This document shows, piece after piece, positions 4,195 through 9,508 of a stretch of 9,508 nt of DNA; the stretch's first letter is position 1, and each line of letters starts with the position of its first letter. The stretch comes from Spirochaetota bacterium. GTDB taxonomy: Bacteria > Spirochaetota > Leptospiria > Turneriellales > Turneriellaceae. The position numbers and the translations under genes were made by a program. The notes beneath the pieces were generated by a model. It ran no database searches, had not been told where the DNA came from, and saw only the letters and a list, made by a program, of their open reading frames with translations. The stretch is from positions 1 through 9,508 of the forward strand of contig CAUJII010000184.1 of the NCBI GenBank assembly GCA_963205035.1, in the 5' to 3' direction.

Positions 4195-5385
4195 TTATTT
4201 TGCAGGCGTTTTCAAGTCGACTTCAAACTTCAAGAGGATCGCTTCAAACCGTGGGTAAAGATCAGCCGATAGATAACCCGCATTTTGACTCGAGATGACG
4301 AGCGAATCGCGCGGGCGCGGTGCAGGGCCATCTTTTTGAAACGCGGGTTGCAAACTGGGTCGAACGCCCGGCGGAAAGAGTGCGTAGCGCGTCAACACGG
4401 TGTCTTCTATGTCTGTTTGTTGAATGCCGATTGTCCCTGAAAGCGTAGGCACGTCCTTTGGTATTAATCCCACTTGAGACTCTAAGTGTTCGAGCGAGGC
4501 TTGCGTCGACTGTGCGGACAGAGCGAATAGGTGCGAGATACGCAGCGCAGTCAGAAGCTGCGCAAATTCTGCTGCATGCGAAGGACGGATGCCCATTTGT
4601 TCGTCGACGAACCACACGCGTGTGGGTTTGGTTTCGTCGCGCTTAACCAGCATCCGCAGTTTGAAGGAGCCCTTTGTTTTCGCCTTGAGGGTCGGCAGGT
4701 TGCGCATCGCACTCTCTGAAAGTTTAACTTCGATTTGGTTTATCGCGTCGCTAATGTAAGGCTGCAGCACTTCGTTACGTTGTGCGAGAATATTGTTCGT
4801 CACACGACGCACGACATAATCGGGAACGATGATAATTTGATTTTTCTTTCGATCTAAAAGATAGCGGCGCGCATCGCCATAGCTTGCTGTGCCGACACAG
4901 AACTCGCGGTCGTCGTTTTTGAAATGGATTTGGATTCTGTTCGCACAATTTTCTAAACCATATTCTTTCTCACGCGCCGCCTCGTAAGGAATGACAAAGT
5001 AGAAGTCGAGTTGAGCCCAGTCGCTCACCATCGTCTGCACCAAACCGCTCGCAAAGAAAACTTTTGCACGCGAAAATTTTTCAAGCTCTACACTCAATTT
5101 TTTTTCAGGCGACGTCAAGCGCTTGACTTCGATTTGATACAGCGTTTCGCTGACTTTCAACGGAGGCACAGCAGGAGAAATTTGATAGCTCACATCGACT
5201 TTCTCTTTTTCGCCGAACGCCATCGCGCCTTCATAAGAAAGCGAGAGAAATTTTTCAACGTTGTGATTGTAATACTTTTGTACTTCACCTTGTTTTTTTT
5301 CCTCGGGCCAGAACGCCGCGAGTAAGAGGACTGCGGCCGCACCCCCCATCAGCAGAAGGACGCGGTAACGCATAAGCCAGCTCAT
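4195..5385 (-). CDS. Membrane-anchored DUF4340-like protein
   Basis: This 396-residue protein has one N-terminal membrane segment (residues about 9-25, L-L-L-M-G-G-A-A-A-V-L-L-L-A-A-F) after M-R-Y-R, so the rest is probably outside the cytoplasm. The middle resembles DUF4340: Y-G-L-E at 142-145, then R-I-Q-I-H-F, F-C-V-G-T-A near 162, R-R-Y-L-L near 173 and I-I-I-V-P near 184. DUF4340 proteins often accompany gliding or ABC-transport genes, but their biochemical role is not known to me. The second half (R-V-W-F-V-D-E, A-E-F-A-Q-L-L-T-A-L-R) resembles a repeat of the same type of domain. Its ATG overlaps the stop of the upstream penicillin-binding protein as ATGA, so it is translationally coupled to it. 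I infer an envelope role linked to peptidoglycan synthesis, with low certainty. It converges on the solute-binding gene with five bases between stops. Confidence 0.65.
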   Translation of the reverse strand: MSWLMRYRVLLLMGGAAAVLLLAAFWPEEKKQGEVQKYYNHNVEKFLSLSYEGAMAFGEKEKVDVSYQISPAVPPLKVSETLYQIEVKRLTSPEKKLSVELEKFSRAKVFFASGLVQTMVSDWAQLDFYFVIPYEAAREKEYGLENCANRIQIHFKNDDREFCVGTASYGDARRYLLDRKKNQIIIVPDYVVRRVTNNILAQRNEVLQPYISDAINQIEVKLSESAMRNLPTLKAKTKGSFKLRMLVKRDETKPTRVWFVDEQMGIRPSHAAEFAQLLTALRISHLFALSAQSTQASLEHLESQVGLIPKDVPTLSGTIGIQQTDIEDTVLTRYALFPPGVRPSLQPAFQKDGPAPRPRDSLVISSQNAGYLSADLYPRFEAILLKFEVDLKTPAK

Positions 5386-7769
5386 AAATTTTCTCCCTCG
5401 ACTTGCGGGTGGTTTTCTTGCGGCAAATTTTCTGGAGGCGTTGTGGGATTGACTCCATCGGGCGGTGCAGGCGGTTTCTGCGGGGTAATTCCCAAAACGT
5501 CTTCGGCTGGAGCCTGGGTGTCTGTCGGTGCTATCGGGTCAGTGGGAGCTGTTGGCACTTCGACGGGTGCGCCCGAGGGGTCGAGTTCAGTCGGCTCGGT
5601 GCCTGAGATGAACGCTTGGTCTTGGACTTCGTTTTCACACGCACCGGGAAAGCGTGAAAGAAGCCCCGTCGCGGGACAAAAAGACTTACGTACAATTTGG
5701 CTTTGATCGAAGGTTTCGATAAAGGGCTTGGGTGGCGTGTCGCGGCGTGTCGATTGCAAGTAGTCGGCGTATCGCGGCGCGCAGAGTCCGCTCCCTGAAC
5801 GTCCCGCGCCCAGAGTTGTGTTCACATCGTTGCCCACCCACATGACGCTCGCTTCATCGGAGACGAGCCCAACGAACCACGCGTCGATATAGCGAGACGT
5901 TGTGCCTGTCTTCCCCGCAACATCGAATGGAAGTCTGCCCTCTTTATTTCGCAGCGAGCGCATCGCACCCTCGGCCGTACCGCCACCGTCGACAACGGCC
6001 TGCATCAGCGTGAGCGTGACATAAGATGCCGCTTCATCCATAACCGGCGTGGGCTGCGGCACCTCGGGTGCCTCCCAAATTTGTCGGCCTTGATTATCTT
6101 CAATGCGCAAGAGATCGCGTGGCTCAACACGCTTGCCGTCGTTTAAGAGTGTCGCATAAAGCGTCGCAAGCTGAAACGGTGTGAGGGTAGAGCTACCCAA
6201 AGCAACACCCAACTCGCGTGGTATTTTTTGATCCGCCTCTTGCGAACTCATGCCGAGCGCGTCGCGAAATAGGGAGCGCAATTCGTCGAAGTCTAGTTTT
6301 TGTAAGACACGAATTGCAGTCGGGTTTCGACTCAGTTTCAGAGCGTCGCGCAGAGAAATCTTCCCCATGAATTTCCCGTCGTAGTTTTGATAATCGCGTA
6401 TAGGCTCGTCTTCCAAGAGCGTCGCGGGAGTGATAATTTTTTGCTTGAGCGCCAAGTAATAAATCAGAGGCTTAATCGTCGAACCGACTTGCCGCTCTGC
6501 TTTCATGGCTCGGTTGAATTGATTTTTCTGAGAAAACTCTCCGCCGCCGACCATGGTGAGAATGTAACCTGTCTTGGGTTCGATACTGATGAAAGCCGCA
6601 TTCGTTGTTTCTAAAGCTTTCTCGTACTCTTTTATTTTATGCGCTTGGTTTTTCTTTTTAGCCGTAGCGAGCAGCTTCTGGTAGTGTTGTTTCTGCAATT
6701 CGACAGCGGTGCGCGCGACGCGTTGCGCGACAATCTGACGTGATAAGTCGAGCGTTGTGTAGATACGCAAGCCGCTCTTCGTGAGCGTATCTTGCCCGAA
6801 TTGGGTTGCGAGTTTTTGACGCAAATAATCTAAGAAATACGGAGCGTAGTTTTTTCCGGTGAGCCGGTCGGGAAAGTTCGCGATGATTGAATCTTTACTC
6901 GTCTTGCTCGCGATGCGCCAGCGTTGAAAAAAAATGGAACGCTCTCGTGTTACGTTTTCTTTCGTGAGCTTACCTATGGCAACCATACTCATGAGCACCG
7001 TTTGCTGCCGTGCAAGAAAGCGCGGCAAATCTGTCACAGGAGAATAAGCCTTCGGGTTTGGGATGACTCCCACTAACGCGGCGGCTTCGCCGAGAGTTAG
7101 ATTTTTTGCAGACTTATTAAAATAGAACTGCGCGGCCGTTTCCATTCCGTACATCCCATGACCCATGTAGATGAGGTTCATGTACATTTCGAGAATTTCT
7201 TTTTTCGAGTATTTTTTTTCTATGGCTTGTGCGCAGAAAAACTCAAAGAGCTTTCGGTCGATAGTGCGTTCTTGGTTTGTGAATAGAACTTTAGAAAGCT
7301 GTTGCGTCAGCGTCGAACCGCCTTCGGCGAATCGAAAGTGCACAATGTTGCGACCCATCGCGCGCAAGATACCCGTGTAATCGATACCGTGGTGTTCAAA
7401 GAATTTCCTGTCTTCGCTCGCGACAAGCGCTGTCGTGAGGTATGCGGGAAAATTTTCGTAATTGAGTAAGCTACGCCGTTCGGTATAAAACTCCCCCACG
7501 AGTTTTCCCGAGCGGTCGAACACCTTCGAGGGAATGGCGACGGCGCCCGGCTCGATCGACGCAACCGTGTCTCGGGCGATCATTCCTTCACGCAATCTAT
7601 CGAGCTGCTGTTTGTAGAGATCGAGTTTTTGGAGTACCGCCGCTTCTTCATCGGTCCACTTGTTGTACGCTAAAAATACGCGCACCCCGAAGAAAGCAAA
7701 GAGAAGGACGAGATAGATGAGAATCTTGCCCTTAATGAAGATGGAGTAGAATTTCTTTAACAAGTGCAT
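5382..7769 (-). CDS. Class A penicillin-binding protein (bifunctional transglycosylase/transpeptidase, PBP1A type)
   Basis: The 795-residue product polymerises and cross-links peptidoglycan on the outer face of the cytoplasmic membrane. A membrane anchor spans about residues 16-35. The GT51 glycosyltransferase domain follows, with the catalytic motif E119-D-R-K-F-F-E-H-H-G, then G150-G-S-T-L-T-Q-Q, R172-K-L-F-E with the second glutamate at 176, and S-K-K-E-I-L-E-M-Y-M-N near 188-198. The transpeptidase domain has S430-T-I-K433, S480-R-N, and K620-T-G-T-T. After about residue 725 comes a 70-residue Pro/Thr/Glu-rich tail of low complexity. A lysine-rich stretch near 365-385 lies between the domains. 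The start is supported by the short basic N-terminus and a GCAGG about ten bases upstream. It is the first gene of a two-gene operon with the DUF4340-like protein. It belongs to the mrcA/ponA family. Confidence 0.95.
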   Translation of the reverse strand: MHLLKKFYSIFIKGKILIYLVLLFAFFGVRVFLAYNKWTDEEAAVLQKLDLYKQQLDRLREGMIARDTVASIEPGAVAIPSKVFDRSGKLVGEFYTERRSLLNYENFPAYLTTALVASEDRKFFEHHGIDYTGILRAMGRNIVHFRFAEGGSTLTQQLSKVLFTNQERTIDRKLFEFFCAQAIEKKYSKKEILEMYMNLIYMGHGMYGMETAAQFYFNKSAKNLTLGEAAALVGVIPNPKAYSPVTDLPRFLARQQTVLMSMVAIGKLTKENVTRERSIFFQRWRIASKTSKDSIIANFPDRLTGKNYAPYFLDYLRQKLATQFGQDTLTKSGLRIYTTLDLSRQIVAQRVARTAVELQKQHYQKLLATAKKKNQAHKIKEYEKALETTNAAFISIEPKTGYILTMVGGGEFSQKNQFNRAMKAERQVGSTIKPLIYYLALKQKIITPATLLEDEPIRDYQNYDGKFMGKISLRDALKLSRNPTAIRVLQKLDFDELRSLFRDALGMSSQEADQKIPRELGVALGSSTLTPFQLATLYATLLNDGKRVEPRDLLRIEDNQGRQIWEAPEVPQPTPVMDEAASYVTLTLMQAVVDGGGTAEGAMRSLRNKEGRLPFDVAGKTGTTSRYIDAWFVGLVSDEASVMWVGNDVNTTLGAGRSGSGLCAPRYADYLQSTRRDTPPKPFIETFDQSQIVRKSFCPATGLLSRFPGACENEVQDQAFISGTEPTELDPSGAPVEVPTAPTDPIAPTDTQAPAEDVLGITPQKPPAPPDGVNPTTPPENLPQENHPQVEGENL

Positions 7770-7810
7770 AGTTCGCCTGCGGGGTTTTCTATGCCATCAC
7801 AGATTCAGAG

Positions 7811-7838
7811 AGTATAGAGAAAACTCAAATTATTCTAT
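7811..7838 (-). promoter_or_regulatory. Candidate promoter of the PBP/DUF4340 operon
   Basis: Read on the minus strand, TATACT lies at 7816-7811, one base from the -10 consensus. It is about 40 bases before the PBP start codon. The only -35-like sequence is TTGAAT, 20 bases away, which is longer than ideal. The -10 match is good, but the promoter as a whole is only a candidate. Confidence 0.4.
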
Positions 7839-7844
7839 TCAAGC

Positions 7845-7860
7845 CGGGGACTAGGCCCCG
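7845..7860 (-). terminator. Possible terminator hairpin after rplU
   Basis: CGGGG (7845-7849) pairs with CCCCG (7856-7860), about 35 bases past the rplU stop. An alternative, longer-range pairing CCGGGG (7844-7849) with CCCCGG (7878-7883) is possible. No run of U follows on the minus strand, so it is not a textbook intrinsic terminator. It also lies just upstream of the candidate PBP promoter. Confidence 0.35.
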
Positions 7861-7893
7861 TTTAGGCCAATAACTCGCCCCGGTCTAAATATC

Positions 7894-8205
7894 TCAGCCG
7901 TTGATTGCGGTGACTTGGATTTTGTGGTATTTTTGCCGATGGCCCCACTTGCGGTGATTATGTTTTTTTGTGCGATAAAAAACACCGACAATTTTTGGGC
8001 CTTTGACTTCTTCGAGAACTTTTGCGCTCACCGACGCGCCAGAGATAAAGGGTTTGCCAATCTTCACTTGGCCGTTGTTGTTTACAGACAGCACTTCTTT
8101 AATCGTGAGGTCTTTTCCAGGTTCTGTGCCTGTCAACTCAGCAAAAAAAACGGTGTTGGGAGCAACACTGTACTGTTTGCTGCCTACTTGAATAACTGCC
8201 TGCAT
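7894..8205 (-). CDS. rplU: 50S ribosomal protein L21
   Basis: L21 binds 23S rRNA in the large ribosomal subunit. I take the start at the internal ATG (8205), which gives 103 residues, the usual length, beginning M-Q-A-V-I-Q-V-G-S-K-Q-Y-S-V like the family's M-Y-A-V-I-K-T-G-G-K-Q-Y. The ORF could also begin nine codons earlier at 8232, but those residues do not match the family. Neither start has a clear Shine-Dalgarno. The signature V-F-Y-R-T-K-K-H-N-H-R-K-W-G-H-R-Q near residue 75-91 is intact. Most bacteria have rpmA (L27) and often obg directly downstream; here the next gene is a penicillin-binding protein and no L27 is present in the window. Confidence 0.95.
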   Translation of the reverse strand: MQAVIQVGSKQYSVAPNTVFFAELTGTEPGKDLTIKEVLSVNNNGQVKIGKPFISGASVSAKVLEEVKGPKIVGVFYRTKKHNHRKWGHRQKYHKIQVTAING

Positions 8206-8352
8206 GCGAGCCAAAACACGGGTGCAAGACATGCGGTCAAATGCTATGTATGATTTTGAACCTTAATTCCGTTCGACTTTAGGTTTAGAACTTGCGTAAA
8301 CTCCTTCAAGCTCTAAATGCTACTTGACGGGCTGTTTTTTAAGACCCGACGT

Positions 8353-8376
8353 GTAGCTATGGAATTCCACAGCTAC
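8353..8376. promoter_or_regulatory. 24-bp near-perfect palindrome before the DUF2225 gene
   Basis: GTAGCT (8353-8358) is the inverse complement of AGCTAC (8371-8376). Between them, TGGAATTCCA (8360-8369) is itself a perfect palindrome, leaving only A8359/C8370 unpaired. It ends about ten bases before the GAGGAG ribosome-binding site (8386-8391). It could be an operator for a dimeric regulator or a 5' leader hairpin. TTGACG at 8324 is a possible -35 box, but I see no well-spaced -10. Confidence 0.5.
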
Positions 8377-8402
8377 GTATTTTCTCGAGGAGCAAGTGCA
8401 TA

Positions 8403-9365
8403 ATGGCAACGGCAGCTACAAACAATCAAAAAAAGATATCCTACCGAGCAAAGGAATCGAGCAAGTGCCCCGTCTGTGGAACGACTCATTTCAAAGAAGA
8501 CCTTCTCTCGGGGAGCGGTCGCCTTATCGCCGGCAAACTCTCGCAAGAGTTGCAGCGTCTTTATGAAGATAACAAGAAGTGGGGGAAAATCAACCCATTG
8601 GTTTATCATGTTCAGGTGTGCCCCAAGTGCCTTTACGCAGCGTTTCCGAAAGACTTTGCAAACGCGACGGCTGAAGAAGTGAATGCGCTCAAGAACACCG
8701 TTGCCCACCGTCAAAAAATTATAGAGACATTTTTTGGTAAATACGACATGGGAGAAAATCGCCATCTGGTGCACGGTGCCATTAGCTATATGCTGAACGT
8801 CGATTGCTATCATCTGCGTGGCAACTTGATTGCTCCCACGCCCAAGAAAGCTGTCTCTGCACTTCGGGCAGCATGGCTTTTAGACGACCTTTTCAAAGAG
8901 GCGAGTTATCGACCCTATGATAAGCTGCGCGATTTTTATTACGTCGAAGCGGCGCGTTACTACAAGCGCGTCCTCGACACAATGACTGCTGGCATTGAAC
9001 CGATGGAAGAAGCGGCGTATATCTTAGGGCCTTCGCTCGATTTTAACTGGGCGTTCGACGGAGTGATTTACTTAAACTCATATCTTACGCGCAAGTTTAT
9101 CGAGCAGATGGCGACAAACCCGAAAGACAAGTACGCGATTGTCGATAGCAGCCGGCGTTATCTCTCGAAGCTCTATGGCAGCGGCAAGTCCTCGAAGAGT
9201 CGTCCATCAATCATTATCGACTTGGCAAAGGAGCTCTACGACGAGATGGGTAAGCTGATGGAAGGGTATCGTATTGAGTACGATCCGGTTTTTGCCGAAC
9301 AGAAGGCGAAAGAAGCGGCAGAAGCAGCTGCGTTGGTGGCCGAGGTGCAGGGACGCACCAAGTAA
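8403..9365 (+). CDS. DUF2225 family protein with two CxxC motifs
   Basis: This 320-residue cytoplasmic protein has no signal peptide or membrane segment. It resembles DUF2225, a family of unknown function common in spirochaetes and Firmicutes. The N-terminal part has two cysteine pairs, C22-P-V-C25 and C73-P-K-C76, with H29 nearby, consistent with a zinc-binding knuckle. Between them is a conserved-looking block: G-R-L-I-A-G-K-L-S-Q-E-L-Q-R-L-Y. The remainder is predicted helical, with A-L-R-A-A-W near 160, Y-Y-V-E-A-A-R-Y-Y near 180 and S-K-L-Y-G-S-G-K-S-S-K-S-R-P-S near 257-271. The last 25 residues are charged and alanine rich. The start has a strong GAGGAG site about 11 bases upstream. 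It is transcribed divergently from rplU and is followed by a hairpin. I cannot assign a reaction. Confidence 0.85.
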   Translation: MATAATNNQKKISYRAKESSKCPVCGTTHFKEDLLSGSGRLIAGKLSQELQRLYEDNKKWGKINPLVYHVQVCPKCLYAAFPKDFANATAEEVNALKNTVAHRQKIIETFFGKYDMGENRHLVHGAISYMLNVDCYHLRGNLIAPTPKKAVSALRAAWLLDDLFKEASYRPYDKLRDFYYVEAARYYKRVLDTMTAGIEPMEEAAYILGPSLDFNWAFDGVIYLNSYLTRKFIEQMATNPKDKYAIVDSSRRYLSKLYGSGKSSKSRPSIIIDLAKELYDEMGKLMEGYRIEYDPVFAEQKAKEAAEAAALVAEVQGRTK

Positions 9366-9396
9366 CACCGCCGGCACGGATGCCGTCTTTGCGGTG
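9366..9396 (+). terminator. Nested hairpin directly after the DUF2225 stop
   Basis: CACCGC (9366-9371) pairs with GCGGTG (9391-9396). Inside, CGGCA (9372-9376) pairs with TGCCG (9381-9385) around the loop CGGA, leaving a TCTTT linker on the 3' side. It starts at the first base after TAA, so it could act as a 3' end or stabiliser. A U-run is absent. Its design matches the hairpin at 2563-2589. Confidence 0.5.
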
Positions 9397-9467
9397 TAAA
9401 GTACAGGGAGGTGCGTAGCTCACGCACGACACGAGGTCGCTCTTTTGCGTGAGCTAAAGTACAGGGA
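9397..9467 (+). repeat. Hairpin repeat unit bounded by TAAAGTACAGGGA
   Basis: TAAAGTACAGGGA occurs at 9397-9409 and 9455-9467 with a period of 58 bases; each copy follows the 3' arm of a hairpin. The enclosed unit has GCTCACGCA (9418-9426) paired with TGCGTGAGC (9446-9454), inside which CGAC (9427-9430) pairs with GTCG (9436-9439) and a CTCTTT linker follows. GTGCGT (9411-9416) can instead pair with ACGCAC (9422-9427), a competing fold. GAGGTGCGTAG and ACACGAGGT are shared with the tRNA-Leu downstream element. The rest of the window (9468-9508) shows no gene. Confidence 0.65.
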
Positions 9468-9508
9468 CACCTTTAGTTTCCGCGCGATACTGACAGGTCT
9501 TCTAACAG

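Noticed and set aside
8206..8232. Nine-codon N-terminal extension of L21 from an upstream ATG.
   Set aside because: The extension M-S-C-T-R-V-L-A-R has no counterpart in the L21 family, while the internal ATG gives the standard 103-residue protein.

Overview
The window most likely comes from a spirochaete, and more specifically from the Leptospira/Leptonema/Turneriella side of that phylum. The DUF2225 protein at the right end and the ribosomal protein L21 C-terminus (W-G-H-R-Q-K block) resemble leptospiral versions as I remember them, and the peptide-binding lipoprotein has a loose lipobox of the kind spirochaetes tolerate. Base composition looks moderate. The assignment is an inference from family resemblance, not a search result.

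Layout, left to right. Positions 1-105 hold the 3' end of a cyclophilin-type peptidyl-prolyl isomerase (+). Convergent to it on the minus strand is a two-gene unit, plsX then panD (1511 to 126), with no base between the plsX stop and the panD start. Positions 1632-2721 carry a tRNA cluster on the plus strand: Pro(TGG), Arg(TCT), His(GTG), Leu(TAG), Gly(GCC), with a good sigma70-type promoter just upstream. An orphan extracellular solute-binding lipoprotein (2768-4189, +) follows. It converges on a minus-strand pair: a class A penicillin-binding protein (7769 to 5382) and a membrane-anchored DUF4340-like protein (5385 to 4195) that overlap by ATGA. Upstream of that pair lies rplU (8205 to 7894, -) standing alone, and divergent from it a DUF2225 protein (8403-9365, +). 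The last 143 bases hold hairpin repeats.

The protein genes are mostly core functions: phospholipid initiation (PlsX), beta-alanine for pantothenate/CoA (PanD), peptidoglycan polymerisation (PBP1A type), and translation (tRNAs, L21). The unexpected content is in the tRNA cluster. Immediately after the intact tRNA-Arg are two almost identical 169-base copies of the same tRNA, each expanded by hairpin inserts placed in the D-loop and the T-loop. The tRNA-His gene is preceded by a duplicate of its own 5' end built into a cruciform-like hairpin element. The tRNA-Leu 3' end is repeated beyond a compact double hairpin. The 10-mer CCGAAGACGG occurs four times in this cluster, hairpins with a four-base GGA-type loop recur, and related units sit after the DUF2225 gene. 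I interpret this as a family of small palindromic elements associated with tRNA ends, comparable in concept to Rickettsia palindromic elements, but whether they are mobile, functional RNA or debris cannot be decided from this window.
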